A stretch of 64,000 nt of DNA, from contig NW_020954687.1 in NCBI RefSeq assembly GCF_900497805.2, positions 6,469,490-6,533,489 on the forward strand. Reading direction: 5' to 3'. Both the position numbers and the translations under genes were made by a program. This DNA comes from Vombatus ursinus. Lineage: Eukaryota; Chordata; Mammalia; Diprotodontia; Vombatidae. Positions 47,596 through 58,774 of this stretch are shown in pieces. Positions within the stretch are counted from its first letter, which is position 1, and each line of letters starts with the position of its first letter. The notes under the pieces are model-generated. The model worked only from the letters and a program-made list of their open reading frames with translations, did not search any database and was not told the DNA's origin.

Positions 47596-50178
47596 GTTGG
47601 TTGTCAAAGGGGAGATCACTTCCTTCAAAAGTTCATAAGGAATCCTCTTAGACTTTCAAGTTATATATTAAACAGGTTTTGTAGGAATCATAACTCTCTT
47701 AATTTTGAAATACTGTTTGGTTTGGTACATGAATTTCGCCTGTTCAGTAATTTCATGGCTATTTTCAGCTATTGATTTGGTATTTGGAGTCTTAAAGATA
47801 AAGCCAACTGTGATGTTGTGCTTTTAGATCAGGTACTAGTTTGTTGAGTCTACATATTTAGCATGATTGCCCCTGGAATATGGTGCTTAATGTCATCCAT
47901 TTCATTTATCCAGAGGGAAACATATATGACTTTCAGATAACCAATTAGTACTGCATCCCTTTGGTTGAGCATGAGCTGAACAAGTTGTTATAAAATGAGC
48001 CTGAAACTCTTAAAATACTGATCAGCAAATTGCCTTAATCTTAAGCCTATATTAAATATTACACAATGATCATGAGTGATTTATGATACTATACTTAATT
48101 GTCTCAGAAGGCAAATGTTCTCAAGAGCAATAATGACTTTTTATGCATTGATTCAAGGGCCAAAAGTACTTTTTTTAAATTAAAAGAATCTCATAGAAAT
48201 GTTGCATATGAGTTATAGAAAGAAAAATAAGGCCATGTCTTCCAAAATTTGAAAGGTATGAACTTACCTTTTACTCAGTATATGAAGTGCTAAGGCATAA
48301 TGTGAAGTCAGTGAACTTCTGTTTACAACTGAGACACTTTAAATAGTTTCTACTGTCCCCATGTACATCTCTACTATCGAGGAGTCTTGGAAAGGGAAAT
48401 ATGGGATTAACTGAATTCATAGACTATGTTGCTAAGATTTATTTTATTTTTATGAACCAATCTTTTGAAATACCATTTACTTTGAATTTTAACATCTTTC
48501 TGGATTTTGAAATTTTGAATTAGGTTTAACATCTTCCTGGATTTTAGAAAGGAATAATGATCTGTTTCATAGTAGTATAGGATAGATCCAAAAGTACAGC
48601 TAGAAAAAGCAGTGAAATGTTACGTTTCAATTGGGTTCTGCAACTTTTCTATATAATATACAACTACATCATTAGAAATAAAAAAAATGGACAGTATTTT
48701 TAGGAAAAGATAACTAAACAGTTTACTTGGAGGATTTTGAGAGGCAGTCCAATAAACATTAGACCTTCACTATGAAATATTTACTAAAAGAATACTTTTT
48801 CCACATATGCTTGGTTTTAGTTAAGTACATTTTTTTAGTTGCCAAAGATCTTTTTAAGAAATATAAAATTTTTTTTTTTACAATTTGTCTTTAAAATATT
48901 TGAGCACAGCAAGGGTTATGTTTTTTTTCCTGTCCACACTCCAAAATTACAGTAGACATTTTTACATCCATTTAGGTTTCAAATGGAAAGAATAATGTGA
49001 ACTGTGTACCTTTACTGAAGAAAAAAATTTTGAAATATCTTTTTATAATACAAAAACTCAAGGCTTTATCAAATATTGCCTTAATCTGCTCATTCCAAAT
49101 TACAGTTATAATTCATTAAGGTTATATGCAGTAAAAAGATTTTATTTTGTGAATTTGCTTTTAAATAATAGAAAAGAACTGTAGGATTGTTAAACAATTT
49201 CTGAAAAGCAAATTACATCACCTACCTTAATCAGCAAGCCCCACTTTACTATTTGCAAAAAACAGTTAACTGAGATATATGGTTCTTAAAAATAAATTTT
49301 GATGTAAATTATTGCTTTAGGAATCATTCATATCTCTGAAGTTTGAAAAATACTGAAATCTAGGATATGTAAAATTCATTTTCGTCCATTTGCTTAATTG
49401 CATGAATCATGATTGTATCCCATGACCTATGTTTGCCTCCTAAATCCTTCAGACAGTGTACAAGGTGGGCAATTATACAGATGTGATCATTTTGTTGAAA
49501 AATGTTTTGCCATAAATATCTAAGTTACATATTTGATTAAGTGATTTAAGGTACATTTTTAAGATTGTTTAAGTTATTTTTTTAGTTTCAATGATATTTT
49601 AAAGGCTAACATTTGTGCCTTATTTAAAAATATAAAATTGGTAGTTATCCATAATTTTAAAATCCTTTATTACTACCAAAATAGCCAAAAAAAGTAGTGA
49701 ACACTGGTATTTCAAGGCATTAATTTATACTTATATTTATAGGTCAGTAGTCTTCATAGTGTTGTAGGTAGTCTAATAAGAATAGTACAGGAATTAAACT
49801 ATTCTTAATTTCTTTTTTTCTTCCTTTTCTAAAATTATTGATAACTGATGATGAAACAGAAGTTGAAATTATAATTTCTCTCTTCTATGGAAGAAAATTA
49901 TCATGAAAGAATTTTTAGAATTAGGATTATATTGCTTAATAAGGACTGACTTTTGATTTTGCTATCCTTCCTCAACAAAGTCTTGGCCATTATTTAATTC
50001 CTATGAACAAAGAGTCCTGTATGCTTCAGACTCTGATCCAGTTGTCCTGTGGATCATTTATACTCTATTTTTGAAAAAGAAGAAGGGAAAGAAAAGTTAG
50101 GAACAGGAAAATGCAGACTTAGAAACTGTAATTTTGTTTAATCAAAAAAATGGCACATTTAGTGATTATATCGTTTTG

Positions 50179-50184
50179 AATAAA
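50179..50184 (+). terminator. Possible internal poly(A) signal
   Basis: AATAAA lies in the context TTTTGAATAAATGTAAAACC, about 2.6 kb into the 3' UTR. It could give a shorter transcript. It is supported only by the hexamer. Confidence 0.25.
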
Positions 50185-50239
50185 TGTAAAACCATAAATA
50201 TAGAACAGGATTTTCTTTTCTGATTAAATAATTAATGTT

Positions 50240-50385
50240 TCCGTCATTCAGTAAATATTATTTGAGTACCAAGTATGTATAAAGGTACTGGGTTAGACTA
50301 TGGAGGATTTATAAAGCTGTATTAATGACAATCCCTGCCCTCAAGGAATTTGCAATCTAATGTAAAATGGAAAGCATTTCACATC
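50240..50385 (-). mobile_element. L2/L3 3' end within the 3' UTR
   Basis: TTTGAGTACCAAGTATGTAT and TCCCTGCCCTCAAGGAATTT then GCAATCTAATG are the reversed LINE 3' UTR. Confidence 0.7.
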
Positions 50386-52956
50386 CTTAAGGTAATATTA
50401 ATTCAGTCTAATAACCATTAATTACCTAAGAACTGTGACCATCAATTTAAAAAAGAAAACCTTGTATTTTATATAGAAGTCACTAAAAGACCCAAAGTTT
50501 TCTCAGAAAGAGAAGGAAAAGGCTTCTGTAGCTGGTCAAATTAAAGAGCCCTGTGAGTAAAGACCTTTAGAAGGTATTCCCAGTTTTAAGCTCTCTTTTC
50601 AGTCTAATATGCTAATTACTATAATGTGGACTTCCAGGACTGTCATTTAAGGCTATTATCAGAGTCCTTTTAAAATGTGAATGAGAATATTATTTTAGCA
50701 CATTGTATTAAACTATTATAAGAATTTAATCAAGAAAAACAGAAACTTCCTCCCCTTCTAGGAAAAAAAAATATAGATTAGTTTCTTAAGTCAATATGGT
50801 AAATTCAGATTGATAGAGGATCCGTTTTCTATGGATTGCCTCTTAGTCTATCGGTGAAGACACATTCATCCTTGTGTCTATTGCATAATTTTTAGTTAAT
50901 GCTGTAGCAGCCTTACTATATACCTTCTGGAATGCCATTGAATTGCATGTTTGTTTTTTTTAGAGAGTTGGGCAGATTCATAACAAAGGGGGAAAAAGCT
51001 GAGACTATATTTGCTAAGAGAGAAACACTATAAATTTGGGGTTTTTTTAAGATTTTTATTTTTCTTCTAAACAAAGTAGCTACTGTAGAGTCAGCTATTA
51101 AGGTTGTCCTTCTTTGTTCTCTATGAAACACCTTGCTTCTTAGTAAATCAGAAAATAAATTCAAGAATGTTAAATAAATTCCCAAGTCTTATTGCCAAAA
51201 ACAAAGAACCCCCCAAAACCCCCCTCCACACACTCCTAAGGTAGGAACTACTTTCAAAAAATCCTTATATCAGTATTGACACCTTTCCCATCTAGATTCC
51301 AATAATAATGTTACTGTATTTTTTTTATTTTAAGAGGTGATGTTGCTTTTTTGAGCAAATTAATTAATATTTTAATCCAGTTGTAACTAGGGAATTATAT
51401 GGATTTATAGGGAAGTGTATTAGATTTCAGAATTAATAGGATTTTGTGCAATATTTTTTCTTGAATAATTTAGTTGACACAAATATGTAGATCTGTTTTC
51501 TAGCAGATAAAGGTCATATTTTTTCAGTTATTAAAAATATGTAGCATTGTTCATTGTGATTATAAAAGTATGTGGTGTACATTGTTGGTAGACAGGTATG
51601 TTTTCATTTATTTAAAATTAATATGTCATATTGTGGTGTCATAATGGTCTTAGCAACAGAAAAATATGCAATAAGAAAATACTGTACCTAAGATTAATAC
51701 ATTTAGTACATGAATCAAAAGCATTGTACTTGGTAGCTAATATGCTTATTCAAATGTACATTTAAGATTCTAGTTGCTGCATTTGTCAGGTAATTCCTAA
51801 GCATATTATTCGTGTCTGCACCATCTAAATTACATAGTATTTTTATGGCGGTGAACACATATTCAGATTGTGACATCCCTTATTGTGATATGTCTTTGCT
51901 AAGGTTCATAAAGGGCATTGCTTATACTTTTTGATTCTCTGTAAATTAGATTAATTTTTCTTGTATGTATGTACAGTTTGTTTAACCCTAGAGCTTCTAT
52001 AGATTCCTACTTTTATTATACTTGAATAAGGCAAAAAAGCACTGTGGAAAATCTGTAGTTTTGGATGCAATATGCAAATACACCAAAAAACAAATCAGGT
52101 ACTGTATAATTAAGATAATCTTTTTTGTTTCACTTGAATGTTTTTCATTCAAGAAGCTGTGTATAAAATGTAAAAAATCTTTTATTGTTTAAATGATAGT
52201 TTTAAAAACTTCAATGATGCATTATTAGAAATAATGAATCTTAACAATGCACCTCAGTTATAGCCTGTGCCACCACAGTAGTCCTGCAGTTAATGATTTA
52301 AGTTCACTCAAGTCCTAGACTCAGTAACTCTAAGCTTGGAACAAAACAAAAATATAAACACGTGCCTAGAAAATGCACTAAATGTATGTTGTGCTCTCAT
52401 TTCACAACACACTATTAGTCTGCTTAAAAAGCCATTCATAGTCATGTAACATACAGGCTTATTATTCTGCTGCACCATTGCTAAAAATGCGAACAAATAT
52501 TAACTGCATATAAGGCCCCTAACGTTGTAGAAAACAAGACCTCGTTATGTAACAGATCTGTTTGTTAGTTATTTGACACTTTGTAGGATCTAAGATTTCC
52601 TGAATGTAGGTACTATCTCCACTAAAGCAGATGTTAACCATCCCCCATGCCTCATCTCTTGTGAGTTACTTGTTTAAAAATATTCATTGTATCTGACCAG
52701 CCTTCTGGTGATCAGCCTCTTAAACTTATATCAGCTGGTCCTCCAATAATGGAGACCCAGAATGCCAGGCATACTGGTGTTACTCACTTCTTTGTAGACC
52801 ACCAGAGACTGTGCCTCATGAGCAGTAACCTTTGAAAATCCAGGGCTGTTACCTTCACACCATGAGGCAATGGAATAGGTCCACTGTGGAGATCTGAATT
52901 ATAGGTACAAAGTTGAATGTTTCTATATCTTTTTATTTAGAAGTAGAACTGTTTTG

Positions 52957-52962
52957 AATAAA
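52957..52962 (+). terminator. Possible distal poly(A) signal of DENND1B
   Basis: The context is TTTTGAATAAACTTT, with a second AATAAA at 52972-52977. It marks the right edge of the repeat-poor block, so it is the best candidate for the distal cleavage site. Confidence 0.4.
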
Positions 52963-53129
52963 CTTTAAAAAAATAAAATAACATCTATACATCACCTTGA
53001 CCTGTAGTTAGTCACAGATATTTATAAAAATTTACATCTAGCATTAAGATTTGATTCATTGCTATTGCATCCTTCAGACTACAGTATAAATCATCTCCAA
53101 AGTTGCAAACCAGACCTTTGACTCCTATC

Positions 53130-53250
53130 TGGAGCACAATGTGTGTGTATATATACATACATAATAGAAAATGTATGTATGTATATATACATATGTGTGT
53201 ATATATCTATACATATGTGTGTATGTATGTACACATACATACACACATAT
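53130..53250 (+). repeat. TATG/TGTA simple repeat
   Basis: Mixed TGTGTATATA, CATACATA and TATGTATG units with local self-complementarity. Confidence 0.9.
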
Positions 53251-54274
53251 AATATATTAGAGACTGCTGTGGAATTTAACGTGTAAATGCAAATTTTGGG
53301 TGACCTCCACCTTGCCATAAAGTGCCCCAATACTGTAACATAAAATAAAATTTGTCCATGTCAAAACTTCGGGTGATGAAGCCTCTAATAAGTAACAACT
53401 GATTATTCTTATCAAGATGAATAACTATCACAAAGATTCCACTACTTTTGTCCCCGGGTAGTGTGGCTCTTGGGGCCCATGGGAAGCCAAATAGGTTTAG
53501 GCCTAGTCAAGAAATCATACAGACAGCCTGCAACCAACAAACCAACTGTTTCATAGTACTGCAACCATGTGTGACAGGCTTTGAAGTCAAAGGATGTTAA
53601 AATTGCTTTTTTCTGCATTCCTGTCTGAAAGGAAAGAACCACTTCACTCACATCATAAGGTAAAGGGTCACACCTCTTCCTTCCCCTTTTAGGCCATGTG
53701 GACCCAAGAAATGGACTTGGGATTTTGGCCTTTTCTTTAGTCCTTTTCTGTTCTTAGTGCACGGAGTGGTGTTTCCAACTCATGATCTTAATTCATGGGC
53801 ATCCAGGGGTCCGGGAATCCAGGATAAGTATTATATCCAGCCCAGTAGAGAAGCCCTAGGGAGCAGGGATCTAGTACCAGGGGATTTTGGTCTTGAATTT
53901 GATGAGACTAATACTTGGCAGGAACTGATCTAAACTGTGAGCTTAAACTCCTCAGACACTGAGGTGGTATAAAGAAGAATTATGCCCCCAATATGTTTTT
54001 GAAGTAAACATTCTTTCATAAAAGCTAATATAGTGTTAAGTGATTAAATAGAACTGGAGTGCTAGTCATTAGGCCCCTAAAATGAGGAACATGTTTGGTT
54101 CATGCCAGTGGCAAAGAAGAGAATCCTGGTTGGGCGGGGGCAGGGATGGGGGTGATAAGGGAGTGGGAAGGACAGGAATGTAATAGACCTGGTTCACAGT
54201 GAAGATAAAAATCAACCCATGTTCCACGTGAGGCCTGATCTTGGATAAAATGTACCTTTTGTATTTGTGGGAAT
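53251..54274. other. Intergenic, unclassified
   Basis: Moderately GC sequence. A 69-codon minus frame (53442-53651, beginning MSEVVLSFQTGMQKKAILTS) is not recognised. A G-rich stretch lies near 54130-54180. No splice-linked exon or known repeat was identified. Confidence 0.4.
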
Positions 54275-54981
54275 CATTGGAGATGATCTCAAGTCTCTAT
54301 CCTAGGCCTTTTCACTAGGCCTATTTTACTTGTTGATAGCAGCTCCCATGGATCCAATTATCATTTCTATGCAGATTATTCTCAGATCTCTTTATCCATC
54401 CCTAAACTCTCTCCTGACCTCCAGTCTCACATCTCTAATTATCTATTAAATATCTTGAACTGTGTCCCATAGACATCTTAAACTCAACATGACCAATATT
54501 GAATTCATCTCTTCCTAACTTCTCCATAGGATACCACCATCCTCCCAGTCATCCAGGCTCTCAACCTAGGTGTCATCCTCAATGCCTCACTCTCTTACCC
54601 CCCATATCCAATCAGTTGCCACATCCTGTCAATTTTACCTTTGTAACATCTCTCATATCTGCCAACCTCTCTCTTTTGACACAGCTGCCATCCTTGTACC
54701 GGTCCCAATCATCTCATTTCTAAACTATTGCAATAGCATTCTGGTTCGTCTCCCTGCCTCTGGTTTCTCACCACTCAAGAGCAACTTCCACTTAGCTACC
54801 CAAGTGATCTTCCTAAAGTACAAGTCCAACCATGTCATCTCCTGCTCAATAAATTACAGTGGCTTCCTATTACATCCAGGATCAAATATACAATCCTCTA
54901 GCTTTTAAAGTCCTTCACAGCCTGGCACCTTCCTAACTTTCCAGTGTTCTTATACCTAACTCCCCTCCACACACTCTTCAA

Positions 54982-55370
54982 CAGAGATGTTCAACATGTG
55001 ACCATGGGGCAGCTAAGTGGTGCAGTGTTTAGAGCACCAGCCCTGAAGTCAGGAGGACCTGAGTTCAAATGCGGCCTCAGATCAAATACTTGACGCTTAT
55101 TAGCTGTGTGACCCTGGGCAAGTCACAACCCCAATTGCCTAAAAAACAAAATAAAACAAAAACAAAAACATATGACCACATGTGGCCCACAACAATCTCT
55201 AGGGGTGCCCCAAATGTGATCAAAATGTAATTGGGAAATATTTAACAAAATAAGTAAAAGTACACTCAAACATAGATAAAATTACATTTTGAAGCTAAGT
55301 CTGTGCAGCCTGTGGGAATCTTTATGTATGGTTTAGTGGACTCTGTTTTTATCTGAGTTTGACACTATTG
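54982..55370 (-). mobile_element. Non-autonomous hAT-type element split by a SINE
   Basis: It starts CAGAGATGTTCAACATG and ends GAGTTTGACACTATTG. The interior AAATGTAATTGGGAAATATT then TAACAAAATAAGTAAAA matches 26390-26594. The SINE at 55006-55166 sits near its left end. Confidence 0.8.
55006..55166 (+). repeat. Marsupial SINE inserted in the hAT element
   Basis: GGGGCAGCTAAGTGGTGCAG head, GACCTGAGTTCAAATGCGGC, TAGCTGTGTGACCCTGGGCA, and an A-rich tail. The target duplication is AACATGTGACCA (54993-55004) and AACATATGACCA (55167-55178), 11 of 12 identical. This is the youngest layer of the nest. Confidence 0.9.
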
Positions 55371-55558
55371 CTGTTCGGTGTAATAACACTGGCTTTCTTG
55401 TTCTTCACATACAATATTCCATCTCCTGACTCCATGTATTTTCACTGGCTGTCTGCTATGCCTGGAATTCTGTCCCTCATCTCTGCCTTCTGACTTCCCT
55501 ATAAAATCACATTTTCTTCAAGAATCCTTCCTTTCAAGGTTATCTCCAGTTTATTCTG

Positions 55559-55560
<2 letters not shown>

Positions 55561-55608
<48 letters not shown>

Positions 55609-55618
55609 NNNNNNNNNN

Positions 55619-55666
<48 letters not shown>
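55561..55666 (+). repeat. (GT)n microsatellite with assembly gap
   Basis: GT runs on both sides of ten N bases. The true length is unknown. Confidence 0.95.
55609..55618. other. Assembly gap (10 N)
   Basis: Ten undetermined bases inside a dinucleotide array. Frames predicted across it are not genes. Confidence 0.99.
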
Positions 55667-55667
<1 letters not shown>

Positions 55668-55740
55668 CATAGTTTGCACATCATTTACATCATCAGGGGA
55701 GCTCTGAGAGCAGGGATTGTTTTTACTTTTCTTTGTAACT

Positions 55741-56825
55741 TTGTACCTTTATCTGCCGCTGCCTCATCATTTCCAGCCTCCTTCAGTGATAAGAGCCAAA
55801 CGTTCCTCGGATCTTGTATCTTGTGCCTTCTATTTCTTGCTGGGGACAGTGTGTCCCCTGAGGGAAGGCATCGAGGGGCCAGGCCATGCCTCTTCCATAT
55901 GCCCCAAAGCAACAACAACCTCCACCTGTGCCTGCACAATGTACCTTCCACCTCCTGCTACCTGCCTGATCTCCCAAAGAGGAGCAACCTTGCCTTTGAC
56001 CTCAGGCTTTCCATCTCCTAGTCTGCCTGCTCCATGAGGGAACAGGAAGAGGAAGGTTGGAGAGCAATGGGACTTCTTTCTCCTACTCTGCAGATTCAAC
56101 TTCATCTCCTGCTGCACCTTTTTCTTGACTAATCTCCAGAAGGTTTGAAGCAGGACCTTGCTTCTAACCACGTGACTCTAGGCCTTCCTTCTCTTACTGC
56201 ACTTGCTTCCTGCCTGATGTGGGAAATGGAGTGGTGCCTTTCACTCAGTGATGAAATTCTCAGATCTGGTCACATCCCTAAAAGCCTAGTGATCCTGAAC
56301 CCCTGTAGCTCATCATCCAAACTCCATTCCCTACCCCTACCTCCCGATTCCTTATTCCCATCCCCCTCAACCTTCCCATACCCATGAAAATGTGACATGA
56401 AAGGTTCTAGTAGTTGTGTTAGATCAAGTACTATAAATATGAGTCCAGTGGCATGGGACCCATTTCAAACCCGGCCTTTGTTTTGGGCCGGTCATTTAAC
56501 ATCTCTGTGGTTTAATTTTCAAATTCTTATTGGAATGACTGTTTTTGTCTCCTATCTTGTGAAAATTCATTCAAAATGTATTTCTTGAGAATGTGTATAT
56601 GCATAGCACTATATTATGCACTTTGGGAGAGGTTAAAAAAAACTGCAGTTTGATGGTATTTGGGATTAAGGTCATTCGTTTACTGTCTATGTGCACATCT
56701 GTCTTTACTGTCTCCCTGCTTCCAGTTCAACTTCCTGTTTTCTTGTATTCCTGTTCACGTGTCACCCTATGTACTTTCAGTATTAACAAGTTTTGAAATG
56801 TCTTACTAAAGAAGCATCAAGGTGG
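55741..56825. other. GC-richer unclassified block
   Basis: About 650 bases (55741-56390) are richer in C and T than the flanks, with overlapping open frames on both strands that resemble no known family. It may be an old repeat or a decayed gene copy. The rest is ordinary AT-rich DNA. Confidence 0.4.
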
Positions 56826-57075
56826 CATGGTCAGCTAGCTAGCACAGTGTATAGAGCTCTGAGCTCAGAGTCAGGGAGATGTGAGTTCAAATCTGGCCTC
56901 ATCTACCTAGCTTGACGCTGGGCAAGTTACTTAACCTCTGCCATAACTATAAAATAGGAGTAATAATAACACCTACCTCCTGAGGTTATTGTGAGGATCA
57001 AATGAGATATTGGCATAGGACGTGGCACATAGGGCCTACCATAAAAGACACTTAATAAATGTTTCCTTCCTTTGT
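56826..57075 (+). repeat. CORE-SINE
   Basis: GCTAGCACAGTGTATAGAGC head, GTTCAAATCTGGCCTCATCT core, and GAGGATCAAATGAGATATTG with ACACTTAATAAATGTTTCCT tail. Confidence 0.85.
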
Positions 57076-58774
57076 CTAAAGAATTTTATAAGTCCTACGT
57101 ACATAGGCTTCAACTCAAAACATTCCAGAAATGTAAGGAATGTCTCATACCCAAAGGCTAATCTATGCCTTGAGCTCATTTTGCCTGGTCTAGTCACAAA
57201 GTTGTCCTGGCTAACAGCACCAACCTGAGTAGTGTGAGATGTCTATTTGACCCACCCACTTCCTTTCCTCCCCTTTAGGGTGTCATGCACATGTGGTGAT
57301 TCTCTTATTGTTTCATTACTCCAAGCCCAGTTAATTCAGGTTTAGATAATCAGGTATGTTCATGTACAATATTTCAATTATTTTGTGGGTTAACTAGGTT
57401 TTTGTGGGCTAGGCTGGGAACAATGGACTGACTGCTATTTCTAACTTTGTTCCTTTTGGGAAATGTAATCCAATTTTAAAATAAACTATTACAAGTTTGA
57501 GAGTCCTATTTAACTTAATGAAAATGCATAAAGTATGTAATATGCCTATTATATATATTTATAACCCCTGGATGTCACTATGGAAACCAAAACTACCTGG
57601 CTGGCAGCAAATTTGTCATCACTTGTTTCATGTGGTAGGAACAGAATCCTCTCAGACTATACCTGTCTCCATCTACTGGAGTCAACTAGAGATGGGACTT
57701 CAAATCTCTACCTATGCTGTCCCCTCCCTTTGTGAAGAAGGGAGACTGCCCCAAGCTTTCATTGTTCCAAGTAATCTGCACTACCAGATATTAGCGAGAT
57801 AAGGTCACGGCGTTTCACTAGGAGTGATGGCCTGAGAGCCAGAGATTCCTTCCTATGCTGATATAGACATCTTGTCAACATACATGTTGATATTAATGAA
57901 ATTCTAGCTTGAGCTCTCTAGTTAGAGAAGTTTTCTCTAATCATTGATCAGAGACTATAATCTCTACCCTAATTTATATCCTTAGATTTCAGATATCACT
58001 GTATTTTCCATTAATTCCCTCTATATTTCATCCATGTACAAACCATTTACCACATTTCAAATCTCAACATACGCTTTTATGTGAAGGGAAACCAAATCAA
58101 ATTAAAGCATTGCAAAGAAACAAATCAGAAACCATGTTGCACCTAACTAAAGGAGACTGAAAGGAGGTTAAGAAAAAGCAAAAAAGACTTTAGCACCTTT
58201 TTCTGCAGTTGTTAGGAGTGTGATCATTCACCAAACTCACTTGAAAGTCTTTTTGATTCCTAGAGCAGAGGTTGCCCGTGAAGCTAGCCTTCTATGCCCA
58301 GGCTAGTCCTGGATCACATATTGTGCAGTGTCCCCAGGGACCTGATTAATCACCATGGTGCAGCTGCTCAGCTCCCATAACATCTTTCCTCATGCTGTCT
58401 CTCCTCTCTGACTCCTCCCACTCTCTCTTACCAGATGCTTTTAAATCTGCTGCTGTATAGCCTTGACATTTATTTCTAAAATGATTCTTCAGTGCACAGA
58501 TTACAAAATTAGCTAATCCGTCAATGCTTTTTACTTTGCTTACAAAAAGTCAGTTTCCTTAAAAGAGCTTATTACATATTGTAACAATGTGAATTCAAGA
58601 TCTTATTAAGCTTTTTTTCTTCCCATGATGCAGGTTATTATTTGTAATAAAATTTACCTTGCTTTCATAGACTTCTTTGCAATTTATATTTTGAGGAAAC
58701 CCAATGTTCAAAAATGTTATTTTTTTTAACATTTCAAAGTTTAATCTGCAATGTTAACATTTTCTCCATTGTGT
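57076..58774. other. Intergenic, no recognised feature
   Basis: Includes GC-richer patches near 57590-57850 and 58255-58460. No confident repeat family or exon of a neighbouring gene could be assigned. Confidence 0.4.

Larger units (their letters stand above)
47596..52980 (+). other. DENND1B: Probable long 3' UTR of DENND1B
   Basis: After the stop, about 5.4 kb of AT-rich sequence holds only one clear old repeat (an L2 piece near 50240-50385). Flanking introns are much denser in repeats, which suggests constraint typical of a transcribed 3' UTR. AATAAA occurs at 48677, 49291, 50179 and 52957. The last one is followed by the return of simple repeats and interspersed elements, so the longest transcript may end near 52980. 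A short imperfect duplication (CTGGATTTT context) lies at 48490-48550. Confidence 0.55.
54275..55740 (+). mobile_element. L2 LINE interrupted by hAT, SINE and TG array
   Basis: Forward L2 coding order: ATAGACATCTTAAACTCAAC, CTATTGCAATAGCATTCTGG, GTCCAACCATGTCATCTCCT, CAGTGGCTTCCTATTACATC. It stops at 54981 and resumes at 55371 with AACACTGGCTTTCTTGTTCT and TCTGAGAGCAGGGATTGTTT. The gap is filled by a hAT element that itself holds a SINE. Confidence 0.85.

Noticed and set aside
55563-56021. 152-codon frame across the TG microsatellite and the N gap
   Set aside because: Its first part is only alternating Val/Cys from GT repeats with undetermined bases; the rest is unclassified DNA.
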